Shown one piece after another: positions 53,052-61,691 of a DNA stretch of 64,000 bases (the stretch's first letter is position 1; every line of letters starts with the position of its first letter). The notes beneath the pieces are model-generated. The model worked only from the letters and a program-made list of their open reading frames with translations, was not told the origin of the DNA and did no database searches. The translations under genes and the position numbers were made by a program. This DNA is from Brachybacterium tyrofermentans (GTDB lineage: Bacteria; Actinomycetota; Actinomycetes; Actinomycetales; Dermabacteraceae), in NCBI RefSeq assembly GCF_014897585.1, contig NZ_JABUXW010000017.1, forward strand, positions 1 to 64,000, in the 5' to 3' direction.

Positions 53052-53153
53052 CAGCCGACCACCTTCCCGTCGCAAGGATCTCCGTGGCATCCACGGTCCG
53101 TCGGGGTCGGAGACTCTCCCCGCACCGGGACGCCCCCGCGCACCGATGTGCGA

Positions 53154-53172
53154 TGAGGCAAGCCTGACCTTA
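53154..53172. promoter_or_regulatory. DtxR/IdeR-like iron box
   Basis: TGAGGCAAGCCTGACCTTA; its complement matches 14 of 19 positions of the TTAGGTTAGGCTAACCTAA consensus. It lies about 100 bp before the ABC-SIP fusion, an iron-uptake gene. Confidence 0.6.
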
Positions 53173-53315
53173 TTCCGCAAGGCGCAGGTGACGCAATTGC
53201 CGTCCATGGTGGAGATCGCCGTCTCCGCCATCGATGCACGCCGCAGGCCTGGGCACTCGCGGTGACGTGAGCGGGATCACGCGGACAGGGCCTTGGGGCC
53301 GGGTCCGGGGCGGGG

Positions 53316-53354
53316 CCACAGCGCGGGACCATAGCGCGGGACCATAGCGCGGAG
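53316..53354. repeat. 13-bp tandem repeat, 3 units
   Basis: CCACAGCGCGGGA, CCATAGCGCGGGA, CCATAGCGCGGAG. Confidence 0.7.
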
Positions 53355-53374
53355 CCATCGGGACGTGGTCGCAG

Positions 53375-53429
53375 AGCCGCCGCAGGGTCGCCGCAAGGCC
53401 GCCGCGGGGCCGCCGCGGGGCCGCCGCGG
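53375..53429. repeat. 11-bp tandem repeat, 5 units
   Basis: AGCCGCCGCAG, GGTCGCCGCAA and three GGCCGCCGCGG in register. Confidence 0.75.
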
Positions 53430-53658
53430 GGCGGGTGCCCCCCGAGGGCGTGGCCTCCGGCAGGCCCTGCGGCGACCGTGAGAGGAACCACGGATTCCGT
53501 CGGCTCTCCGCGAGCCGCAGAACAAAAGCCCATCGACCTCGTACAGTGAACATCGAGGGTCGCGCCGGTTGCGGCCCAGTGAACTCGACGGATGCGGTTC
53601 CTGCAGATGACCGTCGGTCATCCGGCAGCGCCGCCGACCCGCACGAAGGAACGACTCT

Positions 53659-54345
53659 ATGTACTCACTCATTCTCCTCAATGGCGGAATAGGCAGCCGA
53701 ACGGGCGCAAGTCAGCCCAAGCAGCTCCTGAAGCTCCGCGGTATCCCGATCCTGGTCTACGCACTCGTCACGGCCGACCGTGTCGAGCAGATCTCCCAGA
53801 TCGTGGTCAACTACCCGCCGCAGTGGCGGGAGCAGATCGAGGAGGTCCTCGAGGCCTACGCGATCTCGACCCCGGTCACCCTGGTGGAAGCCGGCGACTC
53901 CCGGCATTCCTCGGTCGCCGCGATGCTCCCGCATTGCACCAACGACGACGTGATCATCCACGAGTCCGCTCGCCCGCTGGTGCGCGAGAGCGACTTCCGC
54001 GGATTGATCGAGTCCAAGCACAAGAACGTCTCGCTGATGTCCGAGATCTCCTTCACGGTGGCTCCGGTCGACCCGGAGACCTCCGAGGTCACCGGGTCCC
54101 TGGACCGCGACCGACTGCGCAACGTCCAGCTGCCGCAGAAGTTCTCGAAGTCCGACCTCGAGGCGTCGCACGAGCGCGCCGTGAACGAAGGCATCGAGTT
54201 CACCGAGGACGCCACCCTGGTGGCGGACAGCGGGTTCCCCGTCCACTTCATCGATGGCTCGGACGAGAACTTCAAGGTCACCACCAGCACCGATCTGAAG
54301 ATGGCAGGGTTCCTCCTGCGACCGGAGGAGGACGACGATGAGTAA
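53659..54345 (+). CDS. IspD/TarI family cytidylyltransferase
   Basis: 228-residue nucleotidyltransferase, probably making CDP-ribitol from D-ribitol-5-phosphate (TarI role) rather than acting as IspD, because an SDR gene follows and the locus encodes teichoic acid enzymes. The N-terminal loop LLNGGIGSRTGASQPKQLLKLRGIPIL is the CTP-binding signature with Gly-Gly-Ile/Gly-Ser and Lys; IIHESARPLV is the DxAR-like segment, here HESAR. AAGGA precedes the ATG by 8 nt. It overlaps the SDR gene by 8 nt. Confidence 0.85.
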   Translation: MYSLILLNGGIGSRTGASQPKQLLKLRGIPILVYALVTADRVEQISQIVVNYPPQWREQIEEVLEAYAISTPVTLVEAGDSRHSSVAAMLPHCTNDDVIIHESARPLVRESDFRGLIESKHKNVSLMSEISFTVAPVDPETSEVTGSLDRDRLRNVQLPQKFSKSDLEASHERAVNEGIEFTEDATLVADSGFPVHFIDGSDENFKVTTSTDLKMAGFLLRPEEDDDE

Positions 54346-55045
54346 GACTGCACTCGTGACCGGGGCGTCGCGCGGCATCGGCTTCGAGACCACCCGCCGG
54401 TTCATCCTGAACCACGACGACATCACCACCGTGGTCATGTTCGCCCGTGACTCGGAGGACTTCGACAACAACGTGAAGGAGCTCGAGAAGGAGCTCCCGA
54501 TCGGCCGCAAGCTCGTGCCGTACAAGGTCGACGTCGGCGATCGGTCGGCACTGAAGAAGGCCGTGAAGCGCGCCTATGACGAGGTCGGCAACATCGACAT
54601 CCTCGTCAACAACGCCGGCTACACCAATCCGGTGCCGCTCCAGCAGGTCAAGATGGCCGACTTCGAGAAGACGATGGAGGTGAACGTCTACGCGCCGTTC
54701 ACGATCATCAAGGCGCTGCTGAACCGCGGCAACACGTTCGATCTCATCGTCAACATCGCTTCGACCGCCGGCATCAACGGCCGGTCCGGCTGGCTGACCT
54801 ACTCGGCCTCCAAGGCCGCAGTGATCAACATGAGCCAGGTGATGCGCGAGGAGCTGTCGATCTACGGCACCCGCGTGGTGTGCCTCTCCCCCGGCCGCAC
54901 CGCGACCGCTCTGCGCAAGACCCTCGCACCTGACGAGGATCCGACGACGATCATGCAGCCCGAGCACGTCGCTCAGGTGATCAGCACGCTGTCGTCCTCC
55001 GTCGGCAAGTTCATCGACTCGGAGAACATCGTCGTGCGGCAATGA
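54338..55045 (+). CDS. SDR family reductase, probable ribulose-5-phosphate reductase
   Basis: 235-residue SDR with TGASRGIGFE, NNAGYT, IASTAG and catalytic YSASK. Coupling to the cytidylyltransferase mirrors the two domains of the Haemophilus Bcs1 and pneumococcal TarIJ systems, in which a reductase makes ribitol-5-phosphate for the cytidylyltransferase. The Bcs1 reductase is itself an SDR, supporting this role. It is not a member of the zinc-dependent TarJ family. The 3' end faces tagH at a strong bidirectional terminator. Confidence 0.75.
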   Translation: MSKTALVTGASRGIGFETTRRFILNHDDITTVVMFARDSEDFDNNVKELEKELPIGRKLVPYKVDVGDRSALKKAVKRAYDEVGNIDILVNNAGYTNPVPLQQVKMADFEKTMEVNVYAPFTIIKALLNRGNTFDLIVNIASTAGINGRSGWLTYSASKAAVINMSQVMREELSIYGTRVVCLSPGRTATALRKTLAPDEDPTTIMQPEHVAQVISTLSSSVGKFIDSENIVVRQ

Positions 55046-55091
55046 GCCTCCTGCTCTGAGCACGACCTCGCGCTGATCTCTCGGCGCATGA

Positions 55092-55132
55092 CGAGGGCGT
55101 GGCACCGATCCAGGATCGGTGCCACGCCCTCG
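55092..55132. terminator. Bidirectional terminator, 19-bp perfect stem, 3-base loop
   Basis: CGAGGGCGTGGCACCGATC (55092-55110) pairs with 55114-55132; loop CAG. It separates convergent transcription units. Confidence 0.8.
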
Positions 55133-55206
55133 GTCTATGCGAGGCATGCAGGGACGTGCAGAGAGTCGCCTGTGCGCGTCCTGCGGCGACGAAGGCCGCC
55201 GACGAG

Positions 55207-56070
55207 TCAGCTCTTGGCCTTGGCCGCCTTCTTGGACTCCGCCACGAACTGCTTGTACCGGCCGCAGACCTCTTCCGGGTCACCATCCATCACGAGCTTG
55301 CCCTCGTGGACCCACAGCACACGACTGCACATGTTCTGGATGGTGCCGAGCGAGTGGCTGACCAGGAACACGGTGCCGGCGGATTCACGCACCGAGTCCA
55401 TCTTCGCCTTGCTCTTGGCCCGGAAGGCGGCATCGCCCGTGGCGAGAGCTTCGTCGATCATGAGGATGTCCGGAACAGCAGAGGCGGAGATGGCGAAGCG
55501 CAGGCGCGCACCCATGCCGGAGGAGTAGGCCTTCATCGGCAGGTTCACGAATTCACCGAGGTCGGCGAAGTCCACGATCTCTTGATAGCGCTCTTCGACT
55601 TCCTTGGTGGTCAGGCCGAGCGCGAGCGCGCCGATCATGATGTTGCGCTCGCCCGTGAGGTCCTTCATGAGCACGGCGTTCACGCCCAGCAAGGACGGGC
55701 TGCTGGCCACGTGCACGGTGCCAGCGGCCGGCGGGATGAGCCCGGCGATCGCGCGCAGCAGGGTGGACTTGCCCGATCCGTTCACGCCGATGATCCCGAT
55801 GGACTCACCATGCTTGGCGGCGAAGGTGATGCCACGCACCGCCTTGACCTCGCGCACGGGAGGCTGGCGGGCACCGCGCCGCAGCAGCTTCTGCAACGGC
55901 CCCTGCTTGTCGCCAGGGCCGTGCCCCACCTTCTTCGCACCGAAGACTCGGTAGGTGACGTGCAGGTCGTTGACGAGCAGGGAGAGGTGGTCGGACGGGG
56001 CGGCAACGACCGGCCCGCCCTCGAGGTCCTCCGGATCGATCTCGAAATCGACTTCTTCAGCTTCAGTCAC
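55207..56070 (-). CDS. Teichoic acid ABC exporter ATPase (TagH/Wzt type)
   Basis: 287-residue ATPase. The family trait of an N-terminal extension before the first strand is present (residues 1-25); Walker A is GVNGSGKSTLL; the signature region YSSGMGARLRFAIS replaces LSGGQ as in TagH/Wzt; Walker B is DILMIDEALATGD. The GTG start at 56070 overlaps the permease stop by 8 nt and has GAGGAG 10 nt upstream. Together with TagG it should export the lipid-linked wall polymer across the membrane. Confidence 0.93.
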   Translation of the reverse strand: MTEAEEVDFEIDPEDLEGGPVVAAPSDHLSLLVNDLHVTYRVFGAKKVGHGPGDKQGPLQKLLRRGARQPPVREVKAVRGITFAAKHGESIGIIGVNGSGKSTLLRAIAGLIPPAAGTVHVASSPSLLGVNAVLMKDLTGERNIMIGALALGLTTKEVEERYQEIVDFADLGEFVNLPMKAYSSGMGARLRFAISASAVPDILMIDEALATGDAAFRAKSKAKMDSVRESAGTVFLVSHSLGTIQNMCSRVLWVHEGKLVMDGDPEEVCGRYKQFVAESKKAAKAKS

Positions 56071-57010
56071 GTCCGTACCGCTCCTCTCCCCGCCAGAACA
56101 CCAGGAAGCCCACGACCGCGAAGACGACAGCCCAGCCGATGCCGAGGAGCCACATGAACAGCGACTGCGGGTATGCGGGCTCGTTGAGCAGGCAGGAGCG
56201 CACCAAGTACAGGTAGACGGCGACCGGCTGGTACTGGGCGATCCAGCCCCAGCTGAACTGGCCGAGGTAGCGGTCGATCGAGAAGATCACGCCGGAGGCG
56301 TACATCAGCACGCGCATCACGTGCGGGATGAGGTTGTCGAGGTCCGGCGTGATCGCGACCCAGCGCGCCACGAGGAAGGCGCAGCCGGTCGAGAAGATCC
56401 AGAGCAAGCCGATCGCGGGGATCGTCAGCAGCCAGTACCAGTCGATGGTGACCTTGCCGGCGAAGGGCAGGAAGCCCGAGACGTAGGAAATGAGGGCCAT
56501 GACCGCTACGGCCGGGCCGAGGATCGCGAGCTCGGAGAGCACCCCGGCGATCGGCAGCACGGCTCGGGGGAACTTCACCGACCGCACCAGATTGAGGTTC
56601 TTGTTGATCGAGTGGGCGCCTGCCATCACCGAGCGCTCGAAGAAGCGGAACATGAACACGCCGCACACGATGAAGGCGATCGTGTTCTCGATGCCCGCGC
56701 GGCCCACCTGCAGGATGAACCCGAAGATGACCACGTAGACGGCGGCGTTCATCATCGGGGAGAACAGTGTCCACAGCTGCCCGAGGTAAGTGTTCTGGTT
56801 CTCCGCGTAGGCCTTGGAGATGGCCATCACCTTGATGAACGAGCGGCGGGACCACAGGTCCTTCAGGTAGGCACCCAGATGCGGGCGCACCCCGATGGGC
56901 TCCAGTCCGTTCTCCCGGGCAGCGGAGTCCACCTCTGCCTGGTCGAAGGTGCGTTCCAGCGGCGGCGGCACCAGGGGTGCCTCGCCACGCACTTCCTCGC
57001 CAACGGTCAA
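56063..57010 (-). CDS. Teichoic acid ABC exporter permease (TagG type)
   Basis: 315-residue ABC-2 permease. About 75 N-terminal cytoplasmic residues precede six membrane helices. YLGQLWTLFSPMMNAAVYVVIFG and KNLNLVRSVKFPRAVLPI are typical TagG/Wzm segments. It starts with TTG at 57010, supported by GGAG seven nt upstream; a -10 box TATGAT lies at 57081-57076. First gene of tagG-tagH. Confidence 0.9.
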   Translation of the reverse strand: MTVGEEVRGEAPLVPPPLERTFDQAEVDSAARENGLEPIGVRPHLGAYLKDLWSRRSFIKVMAISKAYAENQNTYLGQLWTLFSPMMNAAVYVVIFGFILQVGRAGIENTIAFIVCGVFMFRFFERSVMAGAHSINKNLNLVRSVKFPRAVLPIAGVLSELAILGPAVAVMALISYVSGFLPFAGKVTIDWYWLLTIPAIGLLWIFSTGCAFLVARWVAITPDLDNLIPHVMRVLMYASGVIFSIDRYLGQFSWGWIAQYQPVAVYLYLVRSCLLNEPAYPQSLFMWLLGIGWAVVFAVVGFLVFWRGEERYGRD

Positions 57011-57176
57011 GGCCTTGCTCCAATCTCACCGAGAGCTGTTCCTCTGCGAATGCAGGGGCCATCGGACTGCCGTTCATCATAGCGAGGGCGACGCTACCTG
57101 CCCGCTCACGCGACAGACTTCACGTAGACGCTGAGCGGACTCCATGAGCCGGTCTACGCCTGAGGCCTCATCGGCT

Positions 57177-59174
57177 TCAACGCTCGTTGCGCCCCGGCGC
57201 GCCGCTCACTCGCCGGACCAGGCGCTTTGCCTCTCGCCCTGCACGCCGAACGGAGCGGCGGCCGACGACGCAAAGATCCCGGACCGCACCTCGAAAGATG
57301 TCGGCTGTGTGCTCTCCCTCATGTCGTGCAGAGCGCACCCTGGCTGTGTCAGACGCTTCGGCGCCCCTGAGAGAAGACGATTCCGGCAGCGGAATCTTCC
57401 GCTCCTCTCCGCTGCTGCGGACCAGAAGCCAGCGATCCGTCCCATGCGGCGGCAAACCGGCTGGAAGACTCACCGCATGCAAATTCCCGTCTAGTGCGAC
57501 ATGAGGCGCTTTGACCCAGGAATCCTCGGACTCAGTTACAAAGAACTCGATGGCATCTTCATTGAGCACATGCACTAAGAGCAACTCCTCGCCCGCACCC
57601 ACTTGAACCACTCCGCGGGCCGCCACCTCCGGCAGCTCGTTCTTAGTGAGATTAAACCCGATATCTACGGACAAGTTCCCAGGCCCACGCGTGTAGTAGA
57701 GCTTCCCCAAAGCGTGCAGATCCTCGCCGCCTGCAAACAGATAAGCAGGCTTCTCTGGAACGCCTTCGACCTTCTTTGCTCCGAAGCGAGTGACAACCTC
57801 GTCCTCCCCAAAACGTTGGACGACGTAGGCGTCCCAAACGCCGCGCGGGAATTCGCTCATATCGAGGCGTGCGCGCGACTCGTGGCCACTGCCCGCCCCC
57901 TGCGTCACCTGCCGCTGCGTTTCGGTCGACACTTCAACCTCATCACCCGTTTCGCGATTTCGCATGCGCAGAAGGGTCTCGCGTGCTGGCGTCTTGCAAT
58001 CTGAAACTAGAGCTGTGAAATCGAGATCTATGACGGCACCCAGGCAAGACACGTGGGCCAGTACCACGTCACCTCTCACGACAGGCGAATAGACTCTCTC
58101 CTGACCCAGCCGCTTTTCGAGATCTCCAGGCAAGTTGTATGCGAATCGCAAACCATCATGCACCACGCGAGCACTCTTGCCACTCTTTTCCCAGTCCAAA
58201 AGAAGACGGAGCGTTTTCAAATCACCATCTAGGGCCAGCTCAACCTTAGTGCGCGGAAGCGGGTCGAGGTGCGCTGCAGCGGCACTGCTATAGACCGGGC
58301 CGATCGTACTGCGAATATCCTTTATTAGGCGCCGCTGGGTATCCTGGTCCTCCTTCAGAAAATTCACTCTGAGAGATTTTGTGAGAGAATTCCTGAAAGG
58401 CCTCCGCATCACCCCATCTCTTACGTCGCCGGGCTCAGTGCCGGCAACAATGACTGGAATGAGGAGATTAAGAAGGTCCATATACTCGCTCGGCTTGCGC
58501 TTTTGCGCCGTAATATTAGTGCCGTCATCCCGGGTCCGAATCCGCACGTAGTCGCGGTCGGCACAAATACTTATCTTTCGCGCCGCAAGGTACAAAGTGG
58601 CAACAAATGGCTGATCCTCGCCGATTCGCATAGTCGTCGGGAATCGGGCACCGGTCTGATGCACCAGTGAGGTGCGAAACAACTTGATAGCACTGAGAGT
58701 GTTAAAAAGATAGTCTTCGACCAAATCTGCATTATACACAGTTTTCTCGAAAACCCGCCCCGGAGTGCGTCGTCCGCCGATACTTCCAAGTTTCCCGAGA
58801 ACGACATCAGAACCCTCGCGCTCAGCCACAGTCGCCAGATCCCTAAGCGCATTCGGCGTCATCACATCGTCCGACCCGAGCACAAAGAAGTATCGGCCGC
58901 GAGCCGCTTCGAGCCCAACATTGCACGGGCTGGCTGGCCCTCCGGAATTGGCCTGGTGTATCACTCGGAAGTTCGAATATCTCTCAGCGTACTGATCAAG
59001 CATCACCTCCGACCCGTCATCGGAACCGTCGTCCACCGTAATGACTTCCAGTTCGGCCTCTGACAGCCCCTGGTCCAGCATAGAATCTAGAGTCTCGGCT
59101 AAATACGACACAGAATTGTACACCGGGACAATCATTGACACCAATGGCATTTTCGGTCCTTCAGCGGTCGTCAT
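57177..59174 (-). CDS. TarS/TarP-like polyol-phosphate glycosyltransferase (GT2), lower GC
   Basis: 665-residue glycosyltransferase. The GT-A domain begins VSMIVPVYNSVSYLAETLDSML, with VDDGSDDGS, HQANSGGPASPCNVGLEAARG and the metal motif LGSDDVM; it resembles the ribitol-phosphate GlcNAc transferases TarS/TarP. The C-terminal half (residues 330-620) contains beta-rich modules, as in TarS trimerisation domains. The ATG at 59174 has GGGGAG 7 nt upstream and a TAAGCT -10 box at 59199-59194; an ATG at 59150 with GAAGGA is the alternative. The gene, especially 57500-59200, has clearly more A/T and rarer codons than its neighbours, suggesting transfer. It probably decorates the polymer made by this locus. 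Confidence 0.85.
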   Translation of the reverse strand: MTTAEGPKMPLVSMIVPVYNSVSYLAETLDSMLDQGLSEAELEVITVDDGSDDGSEVMLDQYAERYSNFRVIHQANSGGPASPCNVGLEAARGRYFFVLGSDDVMTPNALRDLATVAEREGSDVVLGKLGSIGGRRTPGRVFEKTVYNADLVEDYLFNTLSAIKLFRTSLVHQTGARFPTTMRIGEDQPFVATLYLAARKISICADRDYVRIRTRDDGTNITAQKRKPSEYMDLLNLLIPVIVAGTEPGDVRDGVMRRPFRNSLTKSLRVNFLKEDQDTQRRLIKDIRSTIGPVYSSAAAAHLDPLPRTKVELALDGDLKTLRLLLDWEKSGKSARVVHDGLRFAYNLPGDLEKRLGQERVYSPVVRGDVVLAHVSCLGAVIDLDFTALVSDCKTPARETLLRMRNRETGDEVEVSTETQRQVTQGAGSGHESRARLDMSEFPRGVWDAYVVQRFGEDEVVTRFGAKKVEGVPEKPAYLFAGGEDLHALGKLYYTRGPGNLSVDIGFNLTKNELPEVAARGVVQVGAGEELLLVHVLNEDAIEFFVTESEDSWVKAPHVALDGNLHAVSLPAGLPPHGTDRWLLVRSSGEERKIPLPESSSLRGAEASDTARVRSARHEGEHTADIFRGAVRDLCVVGRRSVRRAGREAKRLVRRVSGAPGRNER

Positions 59175-59601
59175 GCGGATACTCCCCACAGCTAGCTTAA
59201 ATGTTCCGGGACGATCGGCTCAATGGTCAAGCACCGCGGACCCGTTGCCGGGACGCTGGCAACCAAACCCTAGTATAGAGGGCCATGCAATACGTCGCTT
59301 GCAAATTATGCATCATCGCTACAGCCGCTCCCTGACCCGTCGTGACGATCAACCACGACGACCGTGAAGCACGTCGGCGCGAGCTCGACGTACGCGCCCA
59401 GACGTCACAAGCACGTCGGCATCCGTCACGAACGTCCCCGCGCACGTAGGGTGACCTCTTAGCGAAAGTTCCGGGCTCGGCGGCGTCTGGTGAGGGCGAA
59501 TCCCGCACCATTCCATGGTCGGGCTCGACCAGCGCGCACCGTCCCTGCCACTTCGACCCGTTGGTATACCAACCGCACATCCACTAAGGAGTCCCTCGCC
59601 G
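59175..59601. other. 427-bp divergent region between glycosyltransferase and polymerase genes
   Basis: No gene. It carries the minus-strand -10 box TAAGCT (59199-59194), an AT-rich centre (59265-59320), two copies of AAGCACGTCGGC, and AAGGAG at 59586-59591 serving the polymerase gene. The AT-rich part continues the base composition of the glycosyltransferase gene. Confidence 0.55.
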
Positions 59602-61479
59602 ATGACTCAGCTCGAAAGCCCAGGCAGCGAAGCTGCGCCGGGACGCCGAATGACGATCCCCTGGGGCCGGATGGCAGGCCTGCGCCGCCGCCTCACGCAG
59701 ACGGTGTTCGCGCTGGCCCCGCTGGTCCTGCTCGCGATCGGCGTTCATCCCGCGATCGCCGCCATTCCTGCGGTCTACCCATTCTTCATCCTGATCCGCC
59801 GCGGCTACCGCCGTCTGCGCAAGCGTGTGTCACGCACCGCATTGTCGGGCGAGCACGGGATCCGCCTCGCGCTCGCCCTCCTCCCGCTCGGCATCGCCTG
59901 GAGCATGGGCGCCGCTGGGGCTGTCGGCTGGGTGGCACTCAGCCTCTTCACACTGGTGCCCCTGGCCGAGCCGGTCGTCGCCCGGGTCGCCCCAGGGCGC
60001 AAGCTCCGCGTTGAGAACCTTCCCGGCATCACCGACACGCGGCCTCCGCGCCTGCCCGTGAACCTCATCCTCGTCACGGACCTGTCGCTCACGGCCCTCG
60101 CGAGCATTCTGCTGCTGGTCCACGTCCCGGCGGGTGCGCTCCTCCCTCTGCCGATCATCGCGCTGGGCCTGGCTGGGTTCTCCGCACTGGACTCGTTCCA
60201 GCGCATCCGCGAGTCGGTGCACGCGGACAACGACCTCTATGCGGCCGTCGAGGCCTACGACCCCCGGTTCGTGCTGTATTACGGCGTCCCCTCGGGCTCG
60301 TCGTACCAGGTCGGAATGTGGATCGAGTACCTCGAGCGCATCGGCGAGAAGTTCATCGTCGTACTCCGCCGAACCTCCGCGTTCCGAGAGATCGCCCGAC
60401 TCACTGACGCCCCCGTGGTGGTGCGTACGAACATCTGGCAGCTCGACGATGTGATCACGCCGAACATGACCGCTGCGTTCTACGTGAACAACTCCGCCCC
60501 GAACGTTCACCTGGTCCGTTACCCGCACATGATCCATGTCCAGCTGTTGCACGGCGACAGTGACAAGGCTTCGAGCTTCAACCCCGTCACCGCGCTGTAC
60601 GACAAGGTCTTCGTGGCCGGCCAGGCCGCGATCGACCGCTACGAGGACAACGGCGTGAACATCCCGAAGGAGAAGTTCACGATCGTGGGTCGCCCGCAGG
60701 TCGAGACCGTAGAGCAGCAGGGGCCCGAGAACATCCCTGTCCAGACAGTGCTCTACGCCCCCACCTGGGAGGGGCACTACGCAGATACGAACTACGGCTC
60801 GCTGCCGGTGGGGCCGGAGATCATTCGCGAACTCCTGGCTCGCGAGCGGACTGTCATCTTCCGCCCGCATCCCTTCAGCTACCGCAACCCCGAGGCAAGG
60901 CAGCGCATCCGCGAGATTCGACAGATGCTGACCGCGGACGCGGAGGCGACGGGCCGCGAGCATCTGTTCGGTCGCCCGGCCGAGAAGCACCTCGACGCCT
61001 TCGGCTGCTTCAACGCGGCCGACGCCATGATCTCGGACGTCTCCTCGGTGGTCCCGGACTTCCTGTACTCGGGCAAGCCGTACGGACTGGTCACAATGAC
61101 CTCGACGATCGAAGAGTTCGAGCAGGCGTTCCCGCTCGCGCGCTCCGCCTATGTCATCGATCGCGAGCTGACGAGCCTCGGCGACGCTCTCGACGAGCTG
61201 CTGGTGCACGACTCCAAGGCGGATCAGCGCAAGGCCACCCGCGATCACTACCTCGGCCCGTTCCCGTCCGAGAACTATGCCGATGCCTTCGTCGATGCCG
61301 CGCGACACGTCGTGCTCCATGAGCGCAAGTCGATTGCCGCGCAGAATGCTCCCACCGAGCGCGAGGAGGGCGGCTCCGAGGAGCAGACCACCGAGGGCCA
61401 GGACTCCCCGAACGCCGTCAGCAGCGGCCAGGAGGATGTCGGTGAGGACGAGGGGCAGGATCAGGAGAGCGAGAACTGA
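59602..61479 (+). CDS. CDP-glycerol glycerophosphotransferase family protein with membrane N-terminus
   Basis: 625 residues. Two pairs of hydrophobic helices (residues 32-60 and 85-115) and another pair (about 155-195) precede a TagF-type catalytic domain with MIHVQLLHGDSDKAS, VLYAPTWEGHY, VIFRPHPFSYRN and ADAMISDVSSVVPDFLYSGKP. The last 50 residues are acidic and Gln/Ser-rich. It is a paralogue of the gene at 49788. Probably a polymerase or primase of the wall polymer. AAGGAG lies 10 nt upstream of the ATG. Confidence 0.88.
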   Translation: MTQLESPGSEAAPGRRMTIPWGRMAGLRRRLTQTVFALAPLVLLAIGVHPAIAAIPAVYPFFILIRRGYRRLRKRVSRTALSGEHGIRLALALLPLGIAWSMGAAGAVGWVALSLFTLVPLAEPVVARVAPGRKLRVENLPGITDTRPPRLPVNLILVTDLSLTALASILLLVHVPAGALLPLPIIALGLAGFSALDSFQRIRESVHADNDLYAAVEAYDPRFVLYYGVPSGSSYQVGMWIEYLERIGEKFIVVLRRTSAFREIARLTDAPVVVRTNIWQLDDVITPNMTAAFYVNNSAPNVHLVRYPHMIHVQLLHGDSDKASSFNPVTALYDKVFVAGQAAIDRYEDNGVNIPKEKFTIVGRPQVETVEQQGPENIPVQTVLYAPTWEGHYADTNYGSLPVGPEIIRELLARERTVIFRPHPFSYRNPEARQRIREIRQMLTADAEATGREHLFGRPAEKHLDAFGCFNAADAMISDVSSVVPDFLYSGKPYGLVTMTSTIEEFEQAFPLARSAYVIDRELTSLGDALDELLVHDSKADQRKATRDHYLGPFPSENYADAFVDAARHVVLHERKSIAAQNAPTEREEGGSEEQTTEGQDSPNAVSSGQEDVGEDEGQDQESEN

Positions 61480-61531
61480 TCTTGTTCACCTGATCGCTCG
61501 GCGGTCACCCCGTCGAAGCTCTGACACAAGA

Positions 61532-61569
61532 CACTGAGGCCCGGATCCACGTGGATCCGGGCCTCAGTG
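61532..61569. terminator. 38-bp perfect palindrome, bidirectional terminator
   Basis: CACTGAGGCCCGGATCCAC (61532-61550) is exactly mirrored by 61551-61569. It separates the convergent polymerase and DUF4194 genes. Confidence 0.8.
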
Positions 61570-61691
61570 CTGCGTGCCTGGTGTCGCTGTCCTCGTCCGG
61601 AATGTCAGCTGCGTCGGCTTCCGGTCTGGCGTCACGTCTCGGTATCAGCATGCCCTGACCATCCGGTCGGCACGCTCGCCGCATGCCGCGC

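Larger units (their letters stand above)
53052..53658. other. 607-bp divergent region, iron box and repeats
   Basis: Contains the DtxR-like box (53154-53172), a 13-bp triple repeat (53316-53354), an 11-bp repeat (53375-53429) and the promoter region of the IspD-like gene. No gene is convincing. Confidence 0.6.

Noticed and set aside
57177-59174. A transposon or prophage as the source of the low-GC gene
   Set aside because: No transposase, integrase or terminal inverted repeat is visible on either side.
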